DNA of 64,000 bases. It comes from Otis tarda. Lineage: Eukaryota; Chordata; Aves; Otidiformes; Otididae. Location: NCBI GenBank assembly GCA_026413225.1, contig CM048552.1, positions 45,771,001 through 45,835,000 of the forward strand. The letters are read 5' to 3'. The notes under the pieces were generated by a model that was given only the letters and a program-made list of their open reading frames with translations, made no database searches and was not told the DNA's origin. This document shows positions 12,973 through 26,445 of the stretch, in pieces. A program made the position numbers and the translations under genes. How positions within the stretch are numbered: the first letter of the stretch is position 1; every line of letters starts with the position of its first letter.

Positions 12973-15785
12973 AGACCATCCCGTTACTTTAGCTCTTTAT
13001 GATGACTTCCAAAAGGACTGATCTAAAATGTCTCTAATATCTCATAACACACAAACTTCAAATTTTCTCTCAGTTCATGTTTAATATATTCAAATAATGT
13101 GTTTTGCTTTTATATGTCTCATCATTTACAGGTTAATTACGGAAATTGCTAGGACTAAGGTTTGCCAGGAACAATACTGTTACTCATGTAAGTTATCCTC
13201 ATGGAAAATAAAAAAGTACGTAAGTGTTTAGCACTTAAAAAGATATTCACAAGTAGTTGTCTTCCATTAAGTTTATGAGAGTCACAGACAAAAGCTTTCT
13301 ATGTGGTATCCGTCTGTGTACTTTCCATCAAAGAGAGCAGTTCCTGTATCTTTTTTGTTCATGTATTTTAGTCTGCCACAGTAAGTTCCTCAGGTACCTG
13401 CTAGTTTGGTGTGACGGTCTTCCCCCTGACCTGGTTATAACCACTGCCAGTTGGAAAAAAAAATGTAATGCTTTATTTTTAAACATGTAGCTGTAACAAA
13501 GGAAAAAAAATTGCCTAAATTAGATGTTGTGAAATTAATGGCTTAATTATTTCCAGGTTTTCACATTTGGAAACTATAAAAATGAACACTCATCTGTTTT
13601 AAATATCTAAGCCTTCAATATTAAGCAGAAGAAGAAATTTTTACAGCAACTAAATTTTTGTTACTTTACATCTTTTCCAAAATTTCAGACATAAAGTATC
13701 TTCTTTTTTTCATAATATTGTGAAATGGATTTGAAGTTCCATTTTTTTTTCTTTCTCTCCTTATATTTCCCACTTTCAGTCTGTGAACTTTTTGTATATT
13801 GTCAGCAATGTAGCAACAGCCCTCGGCATTAAGCCAGTATTTTTAATATCCAGGAAGAGAAGAGTATTTGGCAAAGAATTGCTCTTAAGACTAAATAGTT
13901 TGAGATTATGCTGTTCAAACCTTTTCTGTATATAATGGAAATCCATCATTTTAATTGTTTGCTTACAGGATACTATTACATGGTTTCTTATTGTGAAGTT
14001 CTTCTAATTTCACATTTTTTGTTCACAAACTAAGGAAGCTAGAAGAATATATAAAAGCAAATTCTAGGGCTGATATCTAAGAATAGAAGGAGATTAGTTA
14101 TACATGAGGGTTTTTTGTCTTGGTTTTCTTTTTCTGCCCCTCTCATCATCAATTTATTTAATGCATCCTTTAGCTGAATCCACTGATTACCATTGGCTAA
14201 TTAATATAACCATTTAATTATTCCATGTTTGAGAATGTACATTGTCTGCTTTTTAAAAATTATAACCATACTCGCATCATTTGATTAAAAAAGCACCTTC
14301 ATCCTCTAAATGGACTCAGCAGTGTCTTTATTTCCATGAATATAAAGTTTTGACACTGTCTAATGTAATGAAGTGTTAATGTTAATGCCCCACTTCTTTA
14401 TGATGTTGCTTAGCTTTCCATTTCAGAAGAACCATGAATCATTCATATTCTGTTTACCCCCAATATGAAAGCCTGCTTTACATTCAAGAGGAAGAACTCC
14501 TCTGTTTTGACTTTAAAGAGAAATTTAGACCCCGGTCAGTAGAAAGCAATTCCCTGAAAGAGTGTAATTCCATGGTTACTGAATGTGAAGTGACCTCGTT
14601 AGTGGCTTTTTCAGGAATATTTGGAGGATTTATCTACCAATGAAATACACTGATGTGTGATAGTTATTATCATCATACTATTTTTCACATTTAGCTAATT
14701 GAATAAGGATTTGAAAGACAGAAAAGTGTTTATATGGTGCTGCCCTATCCTGTGGTCCATAGAATAGTTTTGCATATATTTCAAAGTATGTCTGACCAAC
14801 AATAGACAAATGTTAGGTCAGAGAAACAGGAAGGTGGGAAGCTGCCCGTACGTATATTGAACCAAATATGCAGATGTTTTATCATCAAGGAAGGAGGGGG
14901 CTTTATTTTCTAAACCTCTGTCAAGTCACCTAGAAAACAAAACTTGGACTTACAATTTATAGTATTCTTGAAAGGTATTAAATTTCTCACATGGTAAGTA
15001 AACAGCATGTGTTTGTCAAGTGCAGTAGCAAAGGGGAGGAGATAAGAGTTCATGGGAGTCTAACGGGACTCATGAAAATATATTCTGTTGAAATCTAGAG
15101 AAGTTCCAAGTACTATATCCAGCAACAGCAGGTTAATTGAATAAGCATAGTGATTCATATCATTGAAGGACATGGCCTGTGCAATGAGATATTTGTAATT
15201 GGATTAAATATGAAACGTTTTCTGAATTGCACAATGATCACAGACTTGCAAAACATCATGAAAGTTGGCACACATGCTGGAGAAAAACAGAAACATTATA
15301 TTTGTTCACAGAATTCAGCTTGAACATGCAGTGACTCTTTTAAGTGAAATCTTTGCATCACAAAAGCAGTCCCACTTGGACTAATAGAAATTACACTGTA
15401 TTCTCACTTTCTTGTCTGCAATATGAAACAGCTCCTATTTTAGAAATGTAACAATTTCTTCTTCTTTGCTTTGGGCTTTTTTTTTTGTTTATTTTGTCTT
15501 CCCCTGCATTATATACCAATTTCTTGCTTGTTATTTTTTACATCCATGATCTCTCTTTCATTCTAGAACATTATATTTGTCACTCTTATCTGCACACCAA
15601 AAAGTGTCTAAAGTTTTCACTGAATAGTTCTCATAAATTCACTTGCTCTACTGTGTTAAAGGGGTGAAAACTGCTAGTGATACATTTCCCTTTTCTGTAC
15701 AAAGGCAATGTAACACAGAGAGATACATCTCTTGTTTTCTTAATTTTCTCATGGATTTGCTTAACTAGAGATTGAAATGGTCTGG
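12973..15785. other. AT-rich unique sequence, no gene seen
   Basis: There is no confident exon. One 69-codon frame (14434-14643, +) follows an acceptor-like tttccatttcag but shows no family signal and no donor. The stretch 14160-14400 has homeodomain-like TAAT motifs and could be conserved non-coding DNA; this is only a guess. Confidence 0.55.
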
Positions 15786-15793
15786 TTTTCACT

Positions 15794-16300
15794 TTAAGCC
15801 ATTTTTTTATGAGACTTACAAGTGGTCTGAGAAGTCTTTATTAACAACATTCTTTTCTCATTTAAATACTTACACAGAATGATTAGATCTCTTGTTACAG
15901 TTGTTAGGATAAACAGATTTAGCTCCTTAAGTCTTTCACTGTAATGCATATTTTCCAGTCTTTTAATCAATCTCATGCTTCTGCTTTGAACCCTCTCCAG
16001 CTGATCAGCATCTTTCCAGACCTCCAAAATGTGAATAAAGCTTTGCAATTGCAGTTGCATGATTGCCAAATACAAAGGTAATGGATCCTTCCTAATTGAT
16101 AGTCCTGTTTCAAGGATTTCCTTAGCCCTTTCGGCTATAGATGTGTAGCGAGAGCTCATGTTTGGCTCATTATCTACCATGACTTTTCTAATTCCTGCCA
16201 GAACTCTTGCCTTCCTGGGTAGATTTCTTGCTTTACAGCTCATCATGATAAGACAGGAGGTGTATATTTGTGCCCACATTAACAAGCTGTCTGGATTATT
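15794..16300 (-). pseudogene. Old CR1-type reverse-transcriptase C-terminal remnant
   Basis: A minus-strand frame from 16429 to 15794 is open for 211 codons. Its middle carries the signature of the CR1 ORF2 tail: a DQLERVQSRSMRLIK segment, then LENMHYSERLKELNLF, matching the family pattern '(L)[14 protein letters not shown]...Y.ERL..L.LFSL'. The first ~45 residues are a lysine/glutamate/arginine-rich artefact of the neighbouring TTTTC microsatellite. The CR1 3' UTR is missing, so this fragment comes from an older subfamily than the copies with intact 3' ends. The long open frame looks like chance survival, not function. Confidence 0.7.
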
Positions 16301-16385
16301 CTCTTCTCTTTTCTTTTCTTTTCTTTTCTTTTCTTTTCTTTTCTTTTCTTTTCTTTTCTTTTCTTTTCTTTTCTTTTCCCTTCTT
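16297..16385. repeat. (TTTTC)n microsatellite
   Basis: About 14-15 nearly perfect TTTTC units, GAAAA on the other strand, with slight decay at both ends. The regularity suggests length polymorphism. It abuts the 5' side of the old CR1 remnant. Confidence 0.97.
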
Positions 16386-19300
16386 TCTTTTTCTTTACTT
16401 GCTTTTTTTTTTTGTATTCCATTTGTCATCTACTGACTTTAGTAGCAAGAATATTTCAGATTTTCTTCCAGTAAAGGAATTAAACAACAGAGTGTATAAA
16501 TGGATCTCTTTAGGACCCACAGGGAGTGCACCTATTTCAGGATGATTCCTTATCAACAATTAATTTTTGAAACATATCAGCCAGTTTTTAATCCTTTTAA
16601 TATACACCATGTTGGTTTTGTATCAAATGATGTAATTATGGGAAAAACACAGGATATGAGTTATATAGGAAGGAGAATGTAAATGTATTGGTCTCTTTTT
16701 TTTTGCTTGCCACACATAGAGCATTTGTTACTCTTTATCAATTAGTGAAAGAAGCACCTGGGAAAAATCAAGCACAGTCACACCATGTGTGGCAGACAGA
16801 TTTCTTCTCCTAGTTCATTTGTGGCTTAAAGATTTGTGATAGCAGTTTTACATGACCCAGGGTGAACCTCCATTAACTGATTTCCTGGAGGAGTAATTAA
16901 AAGGAAATGATTTGCTTTTCTGGTCTCTGCTTGGAGTTTACCTTAAGTCTCAAAGGTGAAATGAATAAAAGTGGAGGAAAAATACACAAAGCTAAAAATA
17001 ACACAAAATCACACATTTTCTTTAGATTGGGTGCATATGTAATTTTATGTGATGGAATTAGACAGTACTATAGTTAAACTAATTCAAACTCCATTGGAAT
17101 ATTTGCCAAAGAGCATAAAACAGTTTCTAAGCCTAGTGTATATATATATATATATATTTTAATATCTTGACCTTCCAACTGAACATGAAGAGTGCCATTG
17201 TATCAGAGTGAAATACTACTGTGACTTTAAAGATTGCCTCTTTTTATGGCACCTTCACTCAAACAGAACTTACTCTTGTTTCCACAAGCAGTTCAATTAC
17301 ATAGCTGTTCTATAGACTTTTTACTAGATCCTGGGAAATTATCTTTATTTGCTTTCATTTAGTCTGTGCACTTCACTTGCTATATATGCTTCTATGTGCT
17401 TTTAAAAAGAATTCTACCCTCTTTGAGTATATGTTCATGTATGTATGTGCCTCTGACTCTGACTCAGACTACAGTCTATTACCTGGATGGAAACTTTAGA
17501 AGCTGTATCATAGTTCAGGAAGCAGGAACTGGCTTTTGATAAAAGGCTTCCCTTTTCTCCTCCACAATACATCTGGGACCTTTCACAGTTGATTACTGTA
17601 ATATCAGCTTAATGCAGCATTGACATACAACTGAGAACTTTAACAACATTTTAAGGCTGAAAAGTAAAATTCACTAGCAGCAGGGATATTAATTAGCAAA
17701 AGGTGGCCTGCTTTGGTTAATTGTTAGTCCAAAAGTCCCCTAAGATTGTCAATCTGCATCAAGTTTTTGGAGGTTTGCAGGGAAATTTGTTTAAAAGCCA
17801 GAAAAGCAGCTTACCAGAAAGACCTGCTGCTGCTGCAGAACAATTTTTGCCTGAAACTCCAGATGAACCATATGGGCACAAATTTCACAGAATTAGAGAA
17901 AGTATTTCATATTTATTTTTTCCACAAAAACATGAATATATTTACAAGACAAGATTGAAACTGCTGAATTTAATTGCTTGATTTGAGCAAGAAAATTTTT
18001 TATTCACTCATAATGCACCTAAATTAAAACTGAGAAAGTATGATGTCTAAAAAGAAAAAAAAAGATGTACATTTTGCCTTAAATTGTCACAGTGTTTTCA
18101 TATTTTCACTTTTTACTGAAAAGCTACAAATATATTTTTTTTTTAGTTTATACATATACCTATCTTTTTGGGAAAATTGAAGAAAATGTTCCTATTACCA
18201 TGAAAGTAAATTTTTATCAATAAAAATTTCTTTTAAAATAAAGCTAATCTGGAATTCCTGCAAAAAAATTGTGATCAAGCTATCAGCCTTCTTCTTGTCG
18301 TTTGAGACTATACTATTTAAATTCTTTCTGAAATGTGCAAATCTGTGGAGATTTCTGTGTACTACCCTCATTCAGGATTAAAAATCATATGCTGAATTAT
18401 ACAAGTCAGTTGCCAGTCCCTGGGATTACAGTACTATTATGTTTGATTTTTATCAATGTAATGTAATTGGATATATAAGCATAAAGATGTTTTGGAATGT
18501 GGGAAAAAATAATGCCTGAATTAATCACCAAATAACTTGAATGTCTCTAGTGTTATTATACAATAGATAAAGAGTTAGTTGATGTTAAAACTATTTGAAG
18601 TATATAAAATTAAAGGTTAGCAAAAAGAATAAGGGATTCAATGTAGTAAACTCAAATTTAATATCACAAATATTACTTAATACGTAGAAATGAACTGGAG
18701 AATAAGCCAAAGAAAAGTAATGGAGTTTGTTTTTTTTTTTTTGTAGAAAATACACATTGCCAATATTGAATTGGCAGCAGATTTAAGAATAAGTTGTATC
18801 AACTTCAACTCCATACCTACTTAAAAGGGACTACACATATCTAACGTTCACTGTGTGTTCAAGTGCTTTGTGGAATCAGGTTAGAATGTTCAGTCCATGC
18901 ATACTTAATTCTTGCCTCATTAAAAGGGACCTGACTCTAGTTAATTAGTGAAAGACTACTGGATGTCAAAAGGAGGAATATTTTCTGCCATATTTTTCCC
19001 TTTGGTATGGACAGGGAGGAAAAAAAAGAGCTTTACAATGACCTTGAATTGCCAAAGAGTGATTAATTAATACTGATATTATCTCGCCTCTCACTGTTTA
19101 GACATTATTTCTGAACTGGCGAAGTTTGTTGAAAAATAAGGCTTTCTGTTTTAAGAACAAATATATGTGCTTCAAAATTTTGCATCTTCATAAATTAACC
19201 CAAATATATTGAACTCCTTGTAAACCAGAATTTCTGTCAGAGAAAAAGCAAAAAAAAAAAAAAAAGTACTTTGAAAACAGTGCTTGAAATATACACAATA

Positions 19301-22300
19301 ATAATCCAATTCCAGCCTGAAGCACACATTCCTGTTTGTTTTACTTTCCTCTCTGTTGATAGAATCCGACAAGAGTCTATGTTGAGTTGCTTCTAGAGTT
19401 CACAGCAGGTGGATCAAGGAAGCACTGTAACAGAGATTTGCTCCATTTTTCTGAGCAACCTCTCTGTCAGGTTTACCCCAAAACATGCACTCACAAATCC
19501 ATCAGAAAAAAGGAAATGTCACTGTAAACTCCAAAGTCACGAGTGTTTCCATGTGGTGCCATGATTCATTGCAAGGGCAAAAATTTTTCATGACTGTACA
19601 GAAGTTGTTAGGAACTAAACCGAGATTCTCTGTATGCATACTGTTGATTTTTCTTTCAAAATTTTAATTTTGGACAATTAAACTGAAAACATCATGCCTT
19701 TTTGCCTCAGGATTACAAACAGGTGCACTTTATGATGTGTTTAACAATGAAAAGAGTAGTCTATATCAATATTAGCGTGACAACTTAAAAGATTATTTGT
19801 ATCTGTGAGCTGTAAATCACACCTTTACAAGATACATTGACTAATTAGATGCATCAGCAGCAGGTTGATATCAATACTGTTTTCTCTCTCTTCTTTCCTT
19901 TCCCACCCAATCCTTATATTAATGCTGGAAATTAAGTAAACAAACCAGAAGAAGTCAGAAAACATTCTGCTTGTGTTTGGATATACCAGTCTGGCAAGGT
20001 CAAATGAAATTACATCAGAACATTTATGGTAGTTACTAAAAAGCACCCCAAAACCCCTAAATCCCATCATCTGAGGTTATACAGGAATGTGCACACGGGA
20101 ATATTGCACATACATGTACATATACATATATTTGTACATTGGGATGATTCCAGATCTTTGTGTGTCCTTCTTTACTATAACTAATATGATATCATTTTAA
20201 GGTAAACAGATGCACAGCTGCTTAGCCTACTGATTGCAAACTTTGATGGTTCTGTTATTTTCTTCCCAAGTATCGTAGATTGTTACTTCAAAGTTGACTG
20301 AAGTGAGATTGCAAAATGCCGAAATATGATAAGGTAGCACTTTCAAACCACTTTGCAGTCATTTTATAAAACCTTAAATGATGAGCACTAGCGAAAGAAC
20401 CATTTTATTTAGTTTAGCAAATTTTTCTAAGGTTTGCTGTTCAGCTACACTTTGATAGCATTTTAACTCCCTGCTCACTTCAAAGTCTATAAGCTTTTTC
20501 TCCTTAAAATTTTATTCCCCCTTGCTTTTTGCAATGTGTTTCCTGCAAAACTGACTTCTGAAACGCTGCAGCAATAGCCAATGACTAATGCAACCAAAAG
20601 GTTTATAAAAAACTGCTACATGTCTGTCCAGCACCACTTTTCTTGCTTTTTCATATATTTTTTAAAGAACTAATTGCAGACAAAAATAAACGGTTTAAGG
20701 AAATTCCAGGTCATAAAATAATTTTGTACTTTTCTTTCAAATGGTCCTATTTCAAACTCTATGTCTGAATTTTAGAACTGGTGGATATACAGACCATGCT
20801 TATTTGCACATATGTGTCTGTATCCAGCAATTTCAAGTAGTGTTTGATAATAGTTTAACTGAGTTTAGGTGCAAGATTATTCCTATGTCTGTGGATACTG
20901 CCTCTATCAAGCTATGCCTGCAAGATGCTATCTGTTAAAGCAAAGCAAAAAGTACATTATTTTGTGCAAATAAATATAAAATTTTGAAGTTAAAAACTTT
21001 GCACTAGATTTTTCGTTGTTATTGCAGGATCACTATATGGCTGACAAAGCATGTGGAAGTACATTGTTTTTCCTTATTACTTTAGACTAAATGCTACCTT
21101 AATTGACAGGTCTTATTGAATGCAGAGTTCCTATTCCTTTAAGGTCTTTCTTCTAACTTCTTTTAACCATTTTGTTGAGCCATATGAACTGTTTCTGATT
21201 TTCTGAGATGTGGGAACATATGTCATAACATGCTTCATTTACTTCAGCTTCTGTTTCTCCCTCTGTATGAATCAATAGAGAGGTATACCTGCTACAGCAG
21301 GAAAGACTGGATGTGTTCAGGAAAGGGGCAGTTAACCTGTTTGTTGGAACTTCCCATGTCTGGCTAAGCAAAACAAATACTTAACACACTAGGAGGGTCT
21401 TTCATGCTATAAAGTTTTTAAACTGTGAATTCCATTTCCTGACTTCTTTTATAGTACAATCTTCAAAGGAATAGTTTCTTTTGATTGTCGTTGATTTGCC
21501 TTATGCCGAGAAACTAATTACTCAAAGAATACGAGGTAGTAAACACAAAAGGAAATTTCACGGAAGTCACATGAACTTTAAAAATGCAAGCAGCATTATA
21601 TTCCTTCCTCTGAGTTTGGGTGCCTGAGTGCATTAAAACTCAAGCTTTTCTTATCTCAGACTTCAGGTCATGTCTTTGAGGCATAATTTGCGGTTTATAC
21701 TCAGTCGCTAAAGGATTTTATTTCATGTCTGTAGTTGAGAAAAAACAGAATTGAACTGAACTGCTAGTAATCCCTAGAGAAAGTGATCATTCTATATTAG
21801 GTCAAGATTATCAGAGAGGTATTCAATGAAGTCCCAGATGAGCAAAGTATTTAAGCTTATGCTTAAGTACATCACTGTTCTGCAAAGCACTCACTGTGGT
21901 ATTTAGACATATGTCTAAAGTTAAAAGCTTAAGCATTTTGTTGAATGTGTGGTGCTTACTAAATTAAAGGCTATGTTATCTGAATTTTTTTTTTGCGTCA
22001 AATATTTGTGAAAAGTAATGCTAGTCTTTCTACCTCGTTATCCCACCATTGTGTGGACTGCAAAATCACTAATGCAGTAATCCTTTATTCTCAAAAAGGC
22101 TCTTTCTTTCTTCATCAATTGCAAAATAAAACTACAGACTTTAAGACCTCTGTCTTATTTTTCTATTCCATTCTGGAATGGAATTCCTGTCTTACTTCTA
22201 TCTGTCTCTCAGAGTTCCTGAACTTATCTGATACTGAAATAGAATGGGCTGACTAAAACCCACTAGAATACAGGCTACTCCTTCAAAATATTTAAATAAA

Positions 22301-23626
22301 ATCCAGCTTAGCAATGGTATATTTCTGACCTTTCTGACAAAAAAAACCCCATCAAAACATTGTTTAAAATGAACCGAATTAAAGAATCATTATGATAACT
22401 CTCCACCATATATTTTATTTAAATCAAATTTATACATGCCACTGCATTTGTACTACTAGTATAATTCATGGAAGCAGCTTCATAAGACCCCTGCTTCTTT
22501 CAAGTAATATATTATCAAAGACAACAAAATGTTAAACTCTTGCAATTTGAGGTCTGTGAATTGCAAGAATTTATGTGAGGAATAATATTTTGAGTTGTAT
22601 ATAATTTTTCCTGAATTAGCATTCCTACACCTATGTCTTTAACTTTTCTGTCCTTTCATGAATTGTTTGTGGTCATATTTTAAGGCTATTGGTCCATAAA
22701 AATTGCTATATCAAGGTTCTCTTATTTCTCTGTGAAGGTTTTATGTAGAAGTCAAAGAACATAGGAAGGTTAGTAACCTATTTAAGATAAAAATACATCT
22801 AATTGAAGAGTTAGATGTGATCCATGTAGTTGCACATGAGAGATACAATATGGTTAGGATGAACAGAAATTTAATGTTAATGGAGGCTTTGCACATTATG
22901 GGAAAAATTAAATGGACTGGCAGCTTTAAGTGGTCTCAATTTGACACAAGAACATTACACTCAATAAGCTGTTTCTGAATAAAAGCCTTATAAGAGAAGA
23001 ATATCCCGAGTCTGCCATGTATCTTCCTTTACACTGTTTCCTGCTCTTCCCACCACTGCTCAATGACTGTAAGAACCACTTCCAGGTCTGCCCTTCTTCC
23101 TGCTGACCAGCAGAAAGAGGCTCGCATGTTTGACATCAGCTTAAACACGAGGGAGTTTCTCAGATCAGGGTGATTACAGCTAGAGCATTTGTAGAACTGT
23201 AAAGCATTGTACTTGCAGAACATCTGCACCATCTAAAATTGTTTTTATGCCAGATTCATGAAACTGGCTGTTATGTACTTTAAAGAAATCAAACCACTTT
23301 CTTGTGACATTTTCTAAATTACAGAGTTTTATCTCTAATTGTTTTGGAGACACACACTTGCTCTGTTTTCACACATTTACCTGGTGGCATGATCATTTGT
23401 TCCGAACTTAGGGATGCATTTAACTACACTGGAAAAGTACACTTGGCAAAGGAGAATACTTTTTGCTCTACTGCAAAGAAGCAACCCCTCAGCCTATAAG
23501 TAATCTTGATATGATTAAAAAAAAAAGGTCTTTTTTTTTGCTTAGTGATGAAATAAATTATCAGCTACTTTCTACATGCACATCTCTAATCTCATCTCTG
23601 CTGAGACTTATTGGTAGTGGGCTTTG
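16386..23626. other. AT-rich unique sequence, no gene seen
   Basis: No recognised exon, RNA gene or transposon. It contains a short (TA)n at about 17141-17157, several A/T homopolymers, and a somewhat GC-richer patch at about 23029-23232 holding an unidentified 67-codon minus-strand frame. A CCAAT-like and TATA-like pair lies at about 20577-20610 without a visible gene behind it. Confidence 0.55.
17141..17157. repeat. (TA)n microsatellite
   Basis: About eight TA units between gtg and tttt. Short simple repeat. Confidence 0.85.
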
Positions 23627-24586
23627 TGTGAGATGAGGCTTGAGATCTAGATGATGTTGATCTTCCTTCCAAAGTAATGAATTTCCTAATAAGTTTTGAC
23701 CTGTTTCTGGAATTTCAATGTTTTGGAAGAGCTGACAGGTTGAATCAGACATAGATGCCCAGGTGCTGGCAGTAGGAGGGGCTGCAGGAGAGGCCTCTGT
23801 GAGGAGAGGGCAGGGACTGCCTTATGCTGGATACAACCAGTTCCAGCCGGCTCCAGAGGCGCGATCATGGGGTGCAGCTGAGCCTGTCCGCAAAGATGGT
23901 GATGCCTGTCGGAAAACAGATTCAAGAAACAGCAATAACACCAGAAAGCACAGAGAAGTGAGAGGAAAGAAAAAAGCGTGAGGAAAAAACCCTGCAGACA
24001 AAGAGATCAGAGACGGGGAGGAGGGGTTCCAGGTGCTGGAGCAGAGATTCACCTGCAACCCATGGAGGACCCCATGGTGAGCAGGTGGATGAACCCTGAG
24101 GGAAGCTGCAGCCTGTGGAGAGCCCACACAGGAGCAGGCTCCTAGCAAGATCTGCAGCCCACACAGGAAGCAGAAGAAAGCGTGAGGAGGAAGATAAGGT
24201 AGAGAGGAGCTGTTACAGCCTGATCATAATCCCCCTTCCTCATTCCCCTGCAATGCTCAGGTTGTAGGGGGAGGTAGAGTAGTTGGGAGTGAAGGAGTGA
24301 AGATGTGTCAGGGAAAAGGGGGCAGAGGTGGTGGAAAGGTTTTGTTTTATTTTTTTTTTTGTCTTTGTTTCTTACCATCCAAATACATTTTAATTGTCAA
24401 TAAATTAAATTAATTTTCTGGAAGTTGAGTCCATTTTGCCTATGACAGTAATCTGAAAGTGATCTCCCTATCTTTATCTTGACTCACAAGTGTTTTCATT
24501 CTGTTTTCTACCCCTGTCGTGTTGAGGATGAGGACTGGGAGAGCAGCTGAGTGGGTGCCTGGCTGCAGTCCAAGGTCAACCCACCA
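23627..24586 (+). mobile_element. Degraded ERVL-like solo LTR, family D
   Basis: The right two thirds are clearly an avian LTR: 'aggtgctggagcagagattcacctgcaacccatgg' type GC-rich repeats (24025-24120), a G-rich segment, a poly-T tract, cAATAAAttaaattaatttt (poly-A signal 24399-24404), then 'gttgagtccattttgcctatgacagtaat' and a terminus ggtcaacccacca. The 3' portion is related to the family A LTRs. The left border is less certain. The motif ctttg at 23622-23626 is followed by tg and recurs exactly at 24587-24591 after the terminal ca, which would make a perfect 5-bp target duplication and a 960-bp LTR. However, 23627-23750 does not itself look LTR-like. Confidence 0.7.
24399..24404 (+). terminator. 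LTR poly-A signal AATAAA
   Basis: It lies in the conserved caataaattaaattaatttt context usual for avian LTRs, about 180 bp before the LTR end. It sets the element orientation as plus. Confidence 0.6.
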
Positions 24587-26264
24587 CTTTGTTGTGACCT
24601 TTCTACATTATGTTTAAGACTAAGAAATTAAATCTTGTGTCTTTCTTGGCCATCCCAATCACTACTATTTTTTTTTTCTTTTTGATTGTTCTCTGTGAAC
24701 AGTCAATTATGAGAACCATAACTAAACTCTACACAGAATATTCCTGTACACAACTACTGTCTGGATCTTATTCCTAGTGTCATTAATTTATTATTAACCA
24801 TTGCATTTCATGCTCTGATTACTTAGATAAAACAGAGTTAAAACTAAATTCAGCGGGATATATTTATCCTTGTGGTGGTTATTTCTGTCTTCTTCCCAAA
24901 GGAACAAAAATATGTGAAAGAAATCTACTCTATCTGAGGTATAGTTTTATAAGATGCAATGATTCTTTAATTCAGCCATCATAACCAATTAAGCTTATAT
25001 CAAATCACACAATTAGCAATAAACCACTAAGGTTGAAGGCAAAGCATTTAAAATTGATGACAACTGTAATTGTTTAATAACTGCAAAGACCTAATCATGC
25101 TGCTAAAACAATTACAATCAGGTACTAATCCTAATATCTGTACCAGATGCTCTTAAGTCTTGCTTTCCTTTGAGTATAAAGCTGAACTAGGTGAATACTT
25201 GAAAACCAAGGAATAATCTCCTGTGGCAATAGCATTTCCTGGACATAAAATTTGTTTTAAAGAACAGCATTGCTTATAATATAATGGATGAGAAAATTAA
25301 TAATGAAAAAGTCATGACAGAGTTTAATCACGACAGATTAAACTAACTAGATAAGTCTGTAACACTAAGTCAAAACCAGATGTGATAGATGGCATCTTTT
25401 TAGATGGCATAAGTTCCTTATTTGTTCCCTAATTACCTCCTCTGACTATGTTTTGTTCTGTTAAAAGTCTGGAGGTAGTAGACGGAAATGTATTGCACAG
25501 AGCCAACCTGAGTTTTTTGGGGAGGGCACTGACTGCACTTTCCCGAGTGGGATGAGTATCTGGTATTGGGAGAAGAGTCTAGGGAAAAGGAGGCGTCCGA
25601 TAAGAATGGGGTCATGGAGGGCATAAAGGCAGCTGCAGCAGCAGTAGAGCCTCAGAAGCTCCTCAGAAGAACATGGATCAAACATACAGCCAAAACTTAT
25701 AGGTAATTGAAATAAACGTTTTCTAGGTATGCAAGGAGAAGTACTCTATTCCAGGAAGATATTAGAAAGGGGCTGAAAAGAGACCAGGACTGGAGGAAAG
25801 AACATGACTTACCTGCAAAGATATCCAACAGAGAGAGGTGAATCCTACAAAAATTTTTAAATGTATGATATTTTGAGAGTGTTCACAGTAAAGACCTTCT
25901 GAGATAGATCAGGGATCTTGAACTAGAATGAAAACTCTGAAACTTCAGAGTTAGGGCTAACTTGCAGTTCCTTCACATCGTATCAAGCAAGTAACCTCAA
26001 ATAATCAACTTCATGTGGGAAGAGTAGATAATGATTTTGCTTGTATTTTATGGAAGATGCTACAATTATTATTTCGTAATCACTGAGAAGGAAAAAATAT
26101 CATCCATACGCTTGCTGTCTGACATTCTGTGAGTTATTTGACGTAAGCAAAGAATAGAAAAGATTTTAGTGACATAATGCATTATTGAGCTTTATCTGTG
26201 AATCTACCCATCTTCTTGACACTCATTCTGACTTCTGACTTCTTTATATTTGTATTTATGCTCT
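24587..26264. other. AT-rich unique sequence, no gene seen
   Basis: No gene recognised. The stretch 24950-25140 is rich in TAAT/AATTA homeodomain-type core motifs and looks less random than its surroundings, but conservation cannot be tested here. Confidence 0.55.
26260..26264. repeat. Target-site duplication gctct, left copy
   Basis: Identical to 27393-27397 on the other side of the LTR. This marks the exact integration site. Confidence 0.93.
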
Positions 26265-26437
26265 TGTTCTGGTTTTGTTAGTGAGGGGGGGCCTAAGGTC
26301 GTAGCTTCTGTAGGAAACTGCTAGAAGTCGCTCCCCTTTGTTCAGTGGACTCGGCCAGGCCTAGGGCGGACCCGCTGCTGGCCAAGGCCGAGCCAATTGG
26401 TAGCGGAACGTCCCGTGATAACGCCTCTGTGATAGTG

Positions 26438-26445
26438 TATTTAAG
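26438..26445 (+). promoter_or_regulatory. LTR TATA box TATTTAAG
   Basis: It lies about 175 bp from the U3 start and is conserved in the other family A copies. It is followed by the purine-rich tract where transcription of the R region would start. In an LTR this would serve as the retroviral promoter; present activity is unknown. Confidence 0.6.

Noticed and set aside
14434-14643. Possible exon after tttccatttcag with a 69-codon frame
   Set aside because: No donor site, no family similarity, and the stop follows directly in AT-rich DNA. Chance is likely.
20577-20612. CCAAT-like box followed by a TATA-like tttataaaaa, possible promoter
   Set aside because: Such motifs are expected by chance in AT-rich DNA, and no gene start, GC rise or open frame follows.
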